A stretch of 64,000 nt of DNA from Macrocystis pyrifera. Lineage: Eukaryota; Sar; Phaeophyceae; Laminariales; Laminariaceae. The notes beneath the pieces were generated by a model. The model ran no database searches. It had not been told where the DNA came from and was given only the letters and a program-made list of their open reading frames with translations. Below are positions 22,174 through 33,160 of this stretch, piece by piece. Location: contig JASSKH010000017.1 of the NCBI GenBank assembly GCA_031763025.1, forward strand, positions 8,472,254 through 8,536,253, in the 5' to 3' direction. Within the stretch, counting starts at the first letter, position 1, and each line of letters begins with the position of its first letter. Position numbers and translations under genes: made by a program.

Positions 22174-22950
22174 TGGTACTATTAATTGATTACTGTGCCA
22201 CTAATGTGCTAACTGATAAGAGTTCAGAGCACTGCACCAGAGATCCATTGCATTGACAGCTATCCTCATCGCGTGTGGTTTCCGTGCGTTGTCTTTCACG
22301 TTAAACCTGTCCTCCACATCACAAGACAACCAACCGTGTGGTGTCATGAACATAACTCACATCCAGCCCTTTTCACCCCAATAAAATGACGGGAGAGTCA
22401 TACCCATGCGCATCACTAGAACTCGCTTTTAATTGTGTCGAGGCTACATTCCGCACACTGCGAGAGCAGGTGTCAACATTCAGTTGAGAACGCGAGGCAT
22501 TCAACGGCAACAGAGGCGGCCAAGCAACATGCCTCAGCTCTCATCGATAGACAGCCCAACAACGGGTGCAGTCGTGTGGTGGAAGCGGGGGCGAGGGGGA
22601 CGGGGACACACCCCCCACGAAACCATACAACCACACAATCAGCCATTCGCATTGTGTGTGTTCGGCGGTATATTCAACTTTAGTCCAACCACGACGCGCA
22701 ACAGCTGCACTACATCAAAACACACATCCCGCGCCCCTACAAGCAATCGTCCACCTCTGCTCCCCTACCGCTCCATGCTTCCTTTCTTGAGTTTTTGCTG
22801 TTCTCTCCCATACCCTCACCCCACTCCCTAGCTCGCCTCCATTACATTGTCATCTCCCCCCCCAAAATCGGCCGTCTACCACCTGCTCACTGGCACCGTG
22901 ATAGAACAACAACTCTCTTTTACTACATCCATCTGCTATATGCGATTCGC
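22174..22950. other. Region with only short unsupported ORFs
   Basis: Both strands carry frames of 60-130 codons that are rich in Pro, Thr and His from C-rich sequence. I found no donor/acceptor pair with matching phase. Confidence 0.35.
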
Positions 22951-22957
22951 TACGTAC

Positions 22958-23027
22958 GTCTATCTCCTCCCGCATCCTGGGCACTGCTCTGAGCTCGTCG
23001 TCTTGCTTCTATTCTGGCGCGTCTGGC
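22958..23027 (-). CDS. Possible exon, basic Arg-rich
   Basis: A 70-bp minus-strand stretch between an acceptor (CCACGAGACAG) and a donor (GTACGT), reading ARRARIEARRRAQSSAQDAG. No partner exon with matching phase was found. The composition could be chance. Confidence 0.2.
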
Positions 23028-23139
23028 CTGTCTCGTGGGTACAGACGGGCGAAGGGCAGCAGTAGGGGGGTTGAGGTGCACCGTCAGAAGAGCAGACGCC
23101 CCAAGACCAAAAACACCGGAAACCACCCACCTGAAACCG

Positions 23140-23740
23140 AAGAATGGTACATGCCACTCTGGGCGGAAATATAAGGAACGTTTAGACATGAATATGAAGA
23201 CCAAGCGGGTCCATCTATTTACGCCCATAGTGGTGCGATGTGTTGACAAGTGCCACGTACCCCTATCGTACCACCTCGTTTTTCTGAGCCTCCCCGCTTG
23301 AATTGCTCCATACTACTATTACTAGTAAAGCAATTTAGATGTATGCTATAATACCTGTACGATGTAAGTGCGCCATATTCTTTCGGGGGGTTCTTTGCGT
23401 GAGGAGATCTACACCAATAGCAAGTCAAAACCTGACCTCGAGAGAAAACCGAAAGTGCAACCCGATGAGCGATGCCATACGGTTTTATGTGACTGGTATT
23501 TTTTTACACTGGGTGTACTGATGAAGCTGGGTAGAAAGGGCGATTTAATGTGAAGACAACAACAGTGAAAAGACAGAAAACGTATTCTTTCTGAGATATC
23601 GGGTTTTTCCTTTTTAGGTTTAGGAACCCCTCCCGAGGGAAAATATAAAAGCGCGTTTATACATAAATATGAAGAACCAACGGTTCTTATATTCCCGCCC
23701 AGAGTGGTGCCTGTATCATGCCTACAGTAGCACACGCCAT
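23140..23740 (+). repeat. Diverged direct repeat, two units
   Basis: The stretch 23155-23240 (GAAATATAAGGAACGTTTAG to CATAGTGGTGCGATG) recurs at 23634-23720 (GAAAATATAAAAGCGCGTTT to CAGAGTGGTGCCTG) with many differences. It may be an old exon or transposon duplication. Confidence 0.5.
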
Positions 23741-24333
23741 CAGTAAGTCACCCAAAACTGACTTTAGAGAACATGTGTAGGCTTACCACGATGCTACTTA
23801 ATCCCCATGACCTGTGTAGGTGTGCAATGAATAATATTGTGCAACGCAATGGGATATGCCGGGAAGTTACTTCCTCAGTCGAGGAACTCCTCCGTCATTC
23901 AGAAGTATCGCCTCACAAGCCAAAAAAGTGCTACGTACTGAACCTAGGGTGGGGCACTGGCTGACTCGAGCCAGTAGCGACAATACTGTCGTCGAAATCA
24001 ATCAGTATACTCTTACTGGATTCCGGCAGTATCTTGTCTTTCCTCTCCACTCTCTCCTCCCGAAACGCACTTAGTAGGTGGCCGTACTGTAATATGGCGT
24101 GTTTGTTTGGCGTACGCAAGATAAAAAGTACTGGCGAATATACTTGCCAGGTCAATCAGTAGATTACAACGGGCAGTATATACTGCGCCAGTGCTCAGCT
24201 CTAACTAGACCCCTATTGTATCAAGCGTATATGCGCAATAACTTCGTAGTGTGCCGATTTGGACGTCGGTGGTTTATTCGGTAAGGTGATCACCCTTGTG
24301 TGAAAAAAAAAAGAGGGCAATTGCTTGTGGCAG

Positions 24334-24385
24334 ACCCTTCAAAACCTGGCAGCTGCCGTGGCCGCACAGCAGCAAAGTTCGGGTT
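24334..24385 (+). CDS. Possible small exon, Ala/Gln-rich
   Basis: Bounded by an acceptor (TTGCTTGTGGCAG) and a GTGAGT donor, reading TLQNLAAAVAAQQQSSG. Heptad-like and similar in flavour to the Gln/Ala exons of the coiled-coil gene, but no neighbouring exon was located. Confidence 0.3.
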
Positions 24386-24939
24386 GTGAGTGCCTGGTTC
24401 AGGATATGGTTTGGTCAGCACAACACCGCCAACTCATTGTCCCGACACAAAACGATGCTTACACGCGTACCTTGACCTGGTACACAAGTTCATCGCTCGG
24501 ATGTACCGCAATCACTTTTTTCTTCCGTGCAGATGAAACATCTGGGGTATACCCGAAACATGGGCAATTGACGTGACGGGCGCGGAGCTATAACAGCTGT
24601 TGGGGAGGGCCAACAAACAAACGGACCACCCCACGCCCCCCCCACAATAAACGTAAGTAAAAAATGCCATGCTGCTAACGAGAAGTGCTCAAGTGGTGGG
24701 CCTTGACAATGCACCAGAAGACGACGTAGAAACTGCAGACAGTTTGCGACCTCGCTGTTGTGTGGAATATCGCGATACCGCGGCTATGTGTACGGTCTTT
24801 GATTTTTATGGGGCACCTTCATGCAAACAATGGTCGATGTACGGGAGTGTTTCACAAAGGGCTCGAATCAGCATACGACTACGGATTGTGGCATGTCGCA
24901 CGCGCCTTCCTACTACATAGTAGTACTATAATACTACCA

Positions 24940-25061
24940 CAGCATTACTACTACTCTACTATTAATAGTAGTGCTATACTACTACTAGTAGTGCTATGCT
25001 ACTACTAGTAGTGCTATGCTACTACTAGTAGTGCTATAATACTACCACAGCATTACTACTA

Positions 25062-25112
<51 letters not shown>

Positions 25113-25135
25113 CACTACTGCTACTACTACTACTA
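24940..25135. repeat. CTA/TAC trinucleotide microsatellite
   Basis: Four imperfect units of CTACTACTAGTAGTGCTAT, partly palindromic, followed by a long TAC run. It abuts the 3' side of the SMIM4-like second exon, where reading through it would give a Ser tract. Confidence 0.9.
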
Positions 25136-25194
25136 TTGTTGCGATGATCACGGTGCAAGCCATTCTCGTCAATCGAGTCGCAGCGGTTAATCAC

Positions 25195-28100
25195 CTGGTA
25201 CTCCTCCTCTGCCTCGGCTCGTCGCTCTGCTTCTTTCCTCAAGGCCACGTCGTAAAAACCCTTAAAAAGACCGGCACGTGTGAAGAACAAGTGTCGCAAT
25301 AACCGGACAGAAAAAAAGAGAGAAAGGCGGAATAAACGTTCGGCTTCACCGCAGGACAGGGCAAGGGAGAACAGGACATGCCAGGGTGTGCATGGGGATG
25401 GGCCAATAGAATGCCGAACAGAGAGCACAGCATATAGCATGCATTACATCACAATCACAACGCCACCGGGAGGACTGGACGAGACATGGTTATCGGTATC
25501 AACATGGAACACGAGGCACAGGTGAGGGCTGCTCGCTGACGACGCACTCTAGAGGTAATACATACTCTCTGGTTTGCGACTTGCGAGCAGCAGTTGTCAC
25601 ACGGTACTTTGCAGTGCGTACGTACGTACGCACGTACCAGGTACTGCTGCTGTAACATCGGGTGAGCGGTTTATTGGCTTTGCGCAAACATCCCCCCGCA
25701 GGAGGTGGTGACAAGCTTGCTTCACCAGCAGGGAATACTACAACACTGATTTGAAGCGGATTTGTCACGCGTATTGCATGATCCGGACGGAGAATCAGCG
25801 CAGTGCGGACACAGGGTGTGCTGGATGTCTTTGCTTTGAAATAACAACCACGACAACAAGCAACGAGTTGACCTTTGATACCAAGTACCCGGTACCACGT
25901 AGCGACTACAAACTTGCGCCATATTCCTGTGCTACTGTGCATGCTTCTACACCCCACCCTGGTGCATGCGCAGGTTGTTTTCTGTCGACATAGTATCCAT
26001 TCGACGACGCGGCCACTCTATCTACACGTACAAAATGCCTGTGGATCGAAGCGCCTGAAGGTATGGTCTTGCGATGGCGATCATACCATTATAACTCCAT
26101 TATTCTATCGTATGATACCAGGTATGTATGGCAACATACTTGGTATGATGTGTGCTTGCAATGATATGTACAGCAACAGACGGGATGCTTGCTGTTGGTC
26201 ATTATGGTAAGGCGTATACCAGGTACCTCACAGTCGATGATATCTACAACAGGCGGGATGCTTGCTGTTGGTCATTATAATAAGGTGTATACCATGTACC
26301 TCACAGTCGGCATGTGGAGGTATGTTGAGTGCGGGCGAGCGGCTGAACAGACTCATGCTACAAGTATGTACCTGGTGCCGTTAATTATAGCGTTGAGATT
26401 CACACAAGGGTGTGATTGTTTTCTCCACAACCGCAAGGGAGCTAAAGACGAACGTGCCATTTTCGGAAGGCTCTTCACCAGATGTTTCCCCAAACACCTT
26501 GTTCGGTATCATACGTAGCCCATTTGAACGGACCCCGCAATGAGGGAAAACAGCACATACGGCACCTCAAATTTCTGCCACCATTTTTTCCCACTACAGG
26601 CTGCAAGGGGCCGGCATCAACTCTGATAAGAGACGTTAGTATACAAGGGACGTTCAATCCCGAACGCACTAGGTTCGCTTAAAAGGGGCTAACTACTGCA
26701 TATGGGCAACCTTCCCGTCCTGGAAAAATCGAGCGCTGAAGACCGATACCACCCCTGCGCGGACTCAACACTCGCTACGGTAGTACAGCAGTAGCTGCCT
26801 TTACGTCGGCGGCTGGTGCACTGTCAGCAAACCAACAAAAGAAAATGCAGCACAGCAGTATCAGGTATATACCTGGTATCTACATATCGCACGTGACACG
26901 CTGATATCAGTGTGCTGCTACAAGCTCTACCGCCCGTGGTGCCTCGGTGGGCGTCGTCTCCATCCAGACGGCACGTTCAGCAGTATCAGGTTTAGCTTTC
27001 TACTCCTGTGAATGTGCCAATCTGCCTCGACACACACCACGCCCAGGCGAGGGCGCGAGGCCGCACGTACTGCGAATTACGGGGCCCGCAAGCCAGGAAT
27101 GCATTGTATCTGACGCACCGCCATTGGCCCCACTCTACCACGAACAAGGCCTATACGACAGGCAGGGACAGACAGCGTCGGTGACAGAAGATGTCGTTCC
27201 TCGAGGTGAGTCCAGTCTCACATCACCCGACACGCGCTCGCCGAGGGCAAGCGCGAAGGCACGTAAAGGATGATACCATAGACTTCTCTTACTTTTGTCT
27301 TTCTTCCTCAGCGGGCTCCACTGGCACCTCTTTGGTCTCACAGCGCTCGCACTTGAGCAACGCTTCTTTCTGTTACGGTACTTGCCCCATTTTTCCTTTT
27401 TCGAGTAAGAGCCTTCTTTTTTCTGTTTCTTGTTTTTGTTTTTGCGGGCCTTTGTTCTATGGTGTAGCGTCCAATGGGGCAATACCATGCACTTTCGTAT
27501 TATATAATATCATATTATATTTTACGAAAGACACAGCGTTACGCCGTCGGCACCGTCAAGAGAGATGGGCTGTCCCGCCATGTGCGCGCCTGCATGCGTG
27601 TGGATCTCCCACCGCGCGCTGCAGTGTCACAGGGCATGAGGGGCATCTGCAGCCCGCAGCGATTCACGCTGGAAAGCTGTATCCCGCATTAAAAACGCCT
27701 TCCCACAATTAAGGGGTCCCAATAACTCGGAAAGTCCACGCCTCCGTTTCAAGGCTGACTACTAGTCCGACCAATAACTACTGTAGTCGGCGACTTAAGC
27801 CATGCCGACTCGCAGCTCTAGGAATTCGACCTCGCAATAGCATTGAAAATCAGGGGATTTGGGTATAAAATCACTGGGATTACCGGTCCGTAGGTATATA
27901 CGAGATCATGTTGACGTCGAGCATCTACTGCCGTACCACAAGCACAACATACCACAACAACACAGCGCAATCCGCACTGCACACAGCAGCAAAGCAAGTA
28001 AGTGCCGATCGATCAGAGCCCGACAATGCGAGGGAGCAGCCGGAGTCGGTGAGAGCCAGTATATATCGTCAACCATGATACTCGTACAGCTCGCTGTTGT

Positions 28101-29006
28101 TCTCAAAACGAACGAAGAAGTAGAAACTTACCCGGTCTACAAACGTTTTCGAGCATATGGGGCCTTCAAAGGGCATTTGAAAGTCGTCAGTTTGTTTGCA
28201 CCTACATACAATCGCGGATTTTTCTGTCCGCTTCATTCGCCTTTGGTTTTCTTGCTTGTGAGCGAACGTGCGAGAGTAGTGGGCGGCGGAGCAAAGCGCC
28301 TTGTACGAAGCTCTCTCGTCTTTCTATTTTATAAAAAACTAAAAAAGCACGTCAGCTGTGTCTTCAATCGTCTTTTTATTTTATTAAAAACTGTTTTTGT
28401 CGATCGATGTCTGTCGAGGACTCGGAATCTCGCCGCTTCGAACCAAAGATCGGCCTGAGTTTTTCTCAAGCCGATCTTGGCCCAACATCGGCCCCAGATT
28501 TGCTTTTTTCGGACTTTTCCAACTGTTGGATTTTTTTTGTTTTTTAAAGTGCCCATAGAAAGCATGTTCTAAATTTTCTTGGCGGGTATCTTTGGAATTC
28601 AAACTTTTTATTGATACTCCGCGTTCCCATTGGCATACGTCTTATGCAGTCCAAACATGAAAAATCCAACCGGATTTTTTTTTCGATTCGAGAATCCCAT
28701 GACCCAAGTCGTCGGATTTTGGGCCAAAATCCGACGACTTGGGTCGTTAGATTTTCAAATCGAAAAATGGCATGCTCTCTAAATTCGAGATGTTATCCAC
28801 GACAGCAAACAGCTGCAGAACGATCGATGAGTTGGATGGTGACACAGCTGTATAGCCACGTTGCTTCGCGCCCGACGCGCGGGCGGCGCGTCCCTCCGTG
28901 GCCAGATTACAGTCGGCTGGCGCGGGCTCGGGTCTAGAGACCAAGAGAAGCGCCCTCGGCACGCACCTCTCCGTGGAAACGTACTCGTAGACTACACTGC
29001 TGTACA

Positions 29007-29038
<32 letters not shown>

Positions 29039-30045
29039 CTGTCACAAAATGAAACACAAAATGCCAAGACAGGTTGACTCTAGCGCACTCGCCACGTCTC
29101 TTCGCCGCCAGACCAGAGGCTGTCAGCGTGGGCTCGGACGCTTGGGTCCTACGCGCAGGGCAGCGCACCCAGCGCGTGTGTTCGCGGCGCCAAACCACAA
29201 TAACAGCAGTTGGCCTCGGCGTTTGCTCGAATCTTTACACGCACAATGAATCTGATTTTTCCGCATAGGAAGACTCTTTCGACTTGCCAAGTTCGTATCT
29301 GAAAATGCGATGGGGTCAAAATGTGAAGCTCAAAAATCGAACCGCATAGGAAACGGCCTGACAGGCACACAAGACACTGAAAAATGTTTGAAATAATACT
29401 CCCTGTAAATGTTGCAGCAGAAAACATTGGCTCTTTCGCTCGGCTGTCGGAGGACACAGATACCGTGGGAGATCGCCACTCGGCAAAGCTTCGGGTACGA
29501 GGCTCTTATAATACAGTAGGACGAGGCTCCTATAACACAGTAGCACGAGGCCCGTATAATATTATGCTGGTACCTGATAGCTGTGCGCGACGACGGCGTA
29601 CGGCTGCTGCACGGCTGTAGGCTGTACGTGTGCGGTGTATGATGCGGTGCAATCCAACATTTGAAATTCGGCGGTACCACATACAGCAGCAGTACCAGTG
29701 GTACAGAGCAGTACACTCATCGAGCGTGAGCATAAACCCACTGGTCGTCAACTCCATTCTGTTCTGCAACCGACGCTTGTAGCTGGTGCACATGACAACG
29801 CGCACTCTCATCGGCACAACACTGTAGCTGTTGCTGTTCTGAACACGCACATCGCGGCCTCACCACCTTCCAGCTAGTTGGCTGTCAAAGGTGTCGCAGG
29901 AAACGGCATACAGGATGCAAGTAGATGCCTTAGACAGTTGAAAGTCGGCACTCACCGTGTTGAGCATGAAGAGCTCCATACCAGCCCCAATAACAAACGA
30001 GGCCGGCACAAACTGCACCATTACTGTGGCGAACTTGCTGCTCAT
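25195..30045 (-). CDS. SMIM4/UQCC5-like mitochondrial membrane protein
   Basis: Exon 1 is 29956-30045 (ATG to a GTGAGT donor) and exon 2 starts at 25260 after TCTTTTTAAG; both are phase 0. Together they read MSSKFATVMVQFVPASFVIG, AGMELFMLNT, then GFYDVALRKEAERRAEAEEE and YQ. The order FxPxxFVxG, MExxM, FYDVxxRKxxERxxxxxxEE is what I know of the small SMIM4/UQCC5 family, a single-span inner mitochondrial membrane factor needed for complex III assembly in animals. Residues 12-27 would be the membrane span. Exon 2 either ends at a possible donor after 25195 or runs on to a stop at 25042 through a Ser tract; the former matches family length (about 50-70 residues). The 4.7-kb intron holds another same-strand gene (26381-28236), which is odd. 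Exon 1 has a broken duplicate at 41168-41270. A divergent gene starts 191 bp upstream at 30237. Confidence 0.65.
26174..26320 (+). repeat. Tandem duplication, about 75 bp, two units
   Basis: GGGATGCTTGCTGTTGGTCA and the 40 bases after it, including GTATACCA and GTACCTCACAGTCG, occur twice with few differences. Function unknown. Confidence 0.85.
26381..28236 (-). CDS. Four-exon gene for a 99-residue Cys-rich protein
   Basis: Exons are 28132-28236, 27293-27369, 26566-26622 and 26381-26441. Donors are GTAAGT, GTAAGA, GTGCCG (weak) and acceptors ACCGTAACAG, GTCTCTTATCAG, TTCGTCTTTAG. Phases fit at every junction and the total is 300 bp including TAA. The protein reads MKRTEKSAIVCRCKQTDDFQ, then FEGPICSKTFVDR, KEALLKCERCETKEVPVEP, then VDAGPLQPVVGKNGGRNL and a short tail ending QRYN. 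Cys at 11, 13, 27, 42 and 45 suggest a metal site with a CxC and a CxxC pair, but I cannot assign a family. It lies within the intron of the SMIM4-like gene on the same strand. An alternative second exon (27818-27976, open to TAG) also follows the first donor in phase but gives an implausible Val/Cys-rich tail. Confidence 0.5.
28438..28480. other. Inverted repeat, 9-bp arms
   Basis: AAGATCGGC and GCCGATCTT flank a short pyrimidine-rich loop. It lies 260 bp from a longer perfect hairpin at 28701-28745. Confidence 0.5.
28701..28745. other. Perfect 20-bp inverted repeat with a 5-base loop
   Basis: The arm GACCCAAGTCGTCGGATTTT at 28701-28720 is followed by GGGCC and its exact reverse complement at 28726-28745. 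The flanks (TTCGATTCGAGAATC and GATTTTCAAATCGAA) are partly complementary too, extending a looser stem. It could be a foldback transposon, a small-RNA precursor or a terminator-like structure. Confidence 0.9.
29008..29037 (+). repeat. CAG microsatellite
   Basis: About ten CAG triplets followed by CAACAACAA. Confidence 0.9.
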
Positions 30046-30236
30046 AGCGGTCGTCTGCACACGTGAAAGTAGCCCAAAACAAAGGCTTGCGTTGATTTTT
30101 CTCACTAAGGGTGTCAAGTAACTTCTGAGGCCGTAACGAATAGGGGTAGCTGTGAGAATTTCCCCGGTAGCTTCAGTATATATCGCACCAGAAGGCAAAC
30201 ATTCAGTCACGTACAAGAATACGGAACCACTAAGCC
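30046..30236. promoter_or_regulatory. Putative bidirectional promoter
   Basis: The 191 bp between the start codon of the minus-strand SMIM4-like exon (30045) and the plus-strand start at 30237. The related interval at 41271-41499 is also flanked by the same two starts, so the head-to-head arrangement is older than the duplication that made the two loci. Confidence 0.45.
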
Positions 30237-30281
30237 ATGGCGCAACAGCTGCGAACGGGCCTGCGGAAGGCCGCCGATGCT
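30237..30281 (+). CDS. First exon of a divergent gene (MAQQL family)
   Basis: ATG in a good context (AAGCCATGG) opens MAQQLRTGLRKAADA, followed by GCAAGT. The paralogous locus at 41500-41544 has GTAAGT at the same place, so this is either a GC-AG intron donor or a decayed one. Reading through, the frame stops within nine codons. A possible next exon at 30523-30563 (after CGCTGACAG, before GTATGG) joins in phase and reads IPVLSKHFRDHVS. The product is unknown; sharing a promoter with a mitochondrial assembly factor hints at a mitochondrial role, which is inference only. Confidence 0.4.
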
Positions 30282-30877
30282 GCAAGTGCGTATTATGAGT
30301 GTGTGTGACTGTGCTTGTACGCTCGAAATACGTGTGTTATATCGTCCCGAAAGAGAGATGCCCCAGGTGTTTTCCGCGTGAGAGATTTTCTTTGGAAACG
30401 ACACAGAACGACCGTGGTCCCATGCCGAGCTTCTCGTTCCCCTTTGTTGCCCTTTGTCGTCTTGTCCTGTGGGGAGAAAAAAGCGGAGCGAGTTCGCAGC
30501 AACTCTTGCAACTCGCTGACAGATACCAGTACTGTCGAAACATTTTCGCGACCATGTCTCGAGGTATGGTAGCGGTGGCGCGGGTAGCACCCCCATTGGC
30601 GACGGTAGAAGTAACAGACAGCCTACATTGCTGTAATATGTGAAACAAAATACAGAGAGAGACGAAAGACATGCTATTAATAGTACACGTATGACTGAAG
30701 TAGAGGTGTCATACATAAACATCTACAGCAGCAGTACGTACCTGTACTTGTACCGCGTTTGCGTGGCGAACCAACCACCAACTTTACGACGAAGTGGAAA
30801 CTTGAACCTGGGGTCATGAGTCTCGAGTGCTGAGTGCCAGCTGCCCCTTTGCTGAGTGTTTGAGAAATGACAATACT

Positions 30878-30882
<5 letters not shown>

Positions 30883-30911
<29 letters not shown>

Positions 30912-30918
30912 AGCAGCG
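30883..30918 (+). repeat. CAG/GCA microsatellite
   Basis: Interrupted CAGCAG triplets. On the minus strand they would encode a Leu or Ala run, which explains the low-complexity frames there. Confidence 0.85.
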
Positions 30919-31286
30919 CAGCAGCGGCAGCCGTGGTCACGGCTGCACTGAACAAACTCGGCGTGCTCACGACTTCACCCTGCCTACTTGCAGACCTTGG
31001 CGAGGGTGTTGGCGGGGGTACAAGCGGTATAATACCTGCATGTTGACTCACCTCACACCTCCTTGTTGTGCCACAATTCACAAAGCCATACCGGTATCTA
31101 TTAATATTATGTACTGGTATGCAAGAACAAAGGTACAAATCAAGATATGTATTATACGTCGTACACGGGCTCCCCGGGGAGGGTATTTACCGCCCCCGGG
31201 GTTTTCATAGTCGTGTAGTATTTTTTCTTCCTTTCTTGGTACATATCACAAGTACCTCGCAGGCCTACCGTTTTGCGCTGTAAATA

Positions 31287-31611
31287 ACAGTAGTGGACAA
31301 ACCTTGATAGTAGATCTTCCTGGGGTAGCTAATTAGGCACTCTGATTGGCTAGGGGTATGTTTTACGCGGCTTAATCAACTTTCGAGTCTTTCCCAGCCA
31401 CAGCATCCCGAGTCATCCCGAGTCAAACCTAGAGTCTTCCCAAGCTCAGCATCCACGCCGGCTGAGCCAACCTAGAGTCTTAACAAGCACAGCATCCCAG
31501 CACTGACCACTGGCATAGGGTTCGGGTTAGGGTTCGGGTCGGAGGGTCGGCTTCAGGCGTCCAACACAAAACCCCCATAAAGATCTACTATCAAGGTCTG
31601 TCCACCCCTCG
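31287..31611. mobile_element. Terminal-inverted-repeat element, about 325 bp
   Basis: The left end (ACAGTAGTGGACAAACC, then TTGATAGTAGATCTT) and the reverse complement of the right end (CGAGGGGTGGACAGACC, then TTGATAGTAGATCTT) align over about 33 bp. Each end is flanked by TA, as in Tc1/mariner-type insertions. The interior has imperfect repeats of CCCAGC, ACAGCATCC and CTAGAGTCTT. It encodes no transposase and would be a non-autonomous copy. Confidence 0.7.
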
Positions 31612-32426
31612 TAGATAATGTGAACATTTTAGAAGGTTTTCCATTGAATATGGAGGCATTTATAAACCCGGTATGTAGGTCATCTACCGCGGACGGCACT
31701 CGGCGCGACTTCTCCCCTGCCGCAATCATACTACTGCTATCGAGTGACGGAGCGGCTTTGTGTTACCTGCTCTGGATGCTTGAGACTGTTCGTGCCGCAG
31801 CTACGAGCAGCACGCACATATATCCCTATACCTGGTAGGCTACAGCACTACCTGTAGGTATGTACCTGGTGTCGGGCATCAGCAGGTACCTGGAATGAAA
31901 TTGTGTCTGTTGCGTCAAAGTAAGTGAGTGGCTCCTGCTCATGTCGCACGTACGTACTGCCCGGTACCTGAGCTCTGTTGGGAGCCGTATTGGGAGCTGT
32001 GTTGGGAGCGATGTTCGCGGTTCACAATCACTGCCCATCGAAAGGTTCAGGTTGGACTAGGTGGCACCGCGGCGGCAGCACATGCCGTGCCTCCCGTTCG
32101 TGTGGGTCCCACGCCATAGCCACAACACCCTGTGTGACACGGCACCACCACGGTCGTCATGCTTCGGTCTTCGCGACTCTCTCGACGTCGCCTTTTTTTA
32201 TGGTTAGATTTCTCCCGTTTCGCCAATACTCCCGGCTCTCGAAGAATGCCTTTTTCGTGTGTCCCCCCCCCCCCCTCTCACACACACTGCTGTTGATTGA
32301 CCTCCTGTTACTTCAAAACGACCCCCCCTTCCACCCTTGCCCCCGTCCTCAACGCTGTCGAGGCCTTTTGTATGGAATTTCCTACCAACCACCCCCTAAA
32401 CGCTGTCGATCAGCTGTATACCCCCG

Positions 32427-32670
32427 CTCTTGAAGTGGCCACACCGGAAAAAAATCAATTCATTCGACGTTGTCATCCGTATGCAAGAAAGTCCGCCTCC
32501 CAAGCGATTCTTGATAGGTAGGATGCAGCTTACCCTTCATGCGACTCGCCGAACGCTTTACGGCGCTTCGCGCTTCATGCAAGCAATGTGTGCCTGGTCG
32601 GTGAAAACCCGAATTGCTTCGACCGAGAGGGTCTATGGTCGCACAACTATGACCATCCACGACATGGGTA
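32427..32670 (-). mobile_element. Dispersed element A, truncated
   Basis: Reversed copy that starts at the CTTGAAGTGGCCACACCGG segment, just after a short C run, and ends at the fixed end with GACATGGGTA followed by C8. It is more diverged than other copies. Confidence 0.75.
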
Positions 32671-32772
32671 CCCCCCCCCACCACCAACGCGTTCGACGCC
32701 GTTGACTCCCCGCCCCCCCCCCCATCCTCATCCATTCCCTCCATACACGTATCTCTTCGCTTGTCGGTATAG

Positions 32773-32950
32773 TTCATCGGTACCGGTCCGTTCCCGACTC
32801 GTCGGTAACCGCGACGGCGGCGGCTGCTGCGGCTGGAAGAAATTGCAGGCGTCTCCCCGCGGCGGCGACGAACGCGGGAGCGCGATGCTTCTCGACCCCC
32901 CCCGCGTCTGCTGCTACATCTCCCGACACCTTCATGCAGGGGTCTAACAG
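32773..32950 (+). pseudogene. Paralogue of the exon at 1249-1447, degenerate
   Basis: Follows a pyrimidine tract and GTCGGTATAG, and reads VPVRSRLVGNRDGGGCCGW, MLLDPPRVCCYISRHLHAG, then TAA three codons before the expected donor, which is GTACGC here. The relation to 1249-1447 covers the whole exon including the acceptor. The in-frame stop suggests it is no longer functional. Confidence 0.45.
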
Positions 32951-32992
32951 GTACGCTGTCGGGAATCTGGGCTTGGGGAGGGCGGGAGAGTT

Positions 32993-33160
32993 GGGGGGGG
33001 GGGGGGGGGGGGGGGGGGTGTACTCATTGTCATGCATGGCCGTAGTCGTATAACCATGACCATGGGGGGGAGGGGGGGGGGGGGGTGATCGAGAAAGAGA
33101 GGGGAGGACGAGAGAGGGGGAGAGTGGAAGGAGGGGGGGGGGGGGGGGGGGGTGTATTGG
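32993..33160 (+). repeat. Poly-G tracts with an element A fragment
   Basis: A run of 26 G (32993-33018), the first 45 bases of element A (33019-33063), a G-rich stretch, and a run of 20 G (33133-33152) followed by GTGTATTGGATATCATGC, which may be another element end. Confidence 0.8.

Noticed and set aside
27191-27712. Plus-strand ORF with a donor (CTCGAG GTGAGT) and an acceptor (CTTTCTTCCTCAG) around 27208-27311
   Set aside because: Tempting, but the same bases form a minus-strand exon that joins three others in phase to a complete 300-bp coding sequence. The plus acceptor is the complement of codons for AEEERQK.
27818-27976. Alternative second exon after the 28132 donor
   Set aside because: In phase and open to TAG, but its product is a run of Val and Cys followed by an unlikely tail. 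The four-exon alternative gives better protein sequence.
31515-31545. Telomere-like GGGTTCGGGTTAGGG
   Set aside because: Only one or two imperfect units, inside a terminal-inverted-repeat element; not an interstitial telomere array.
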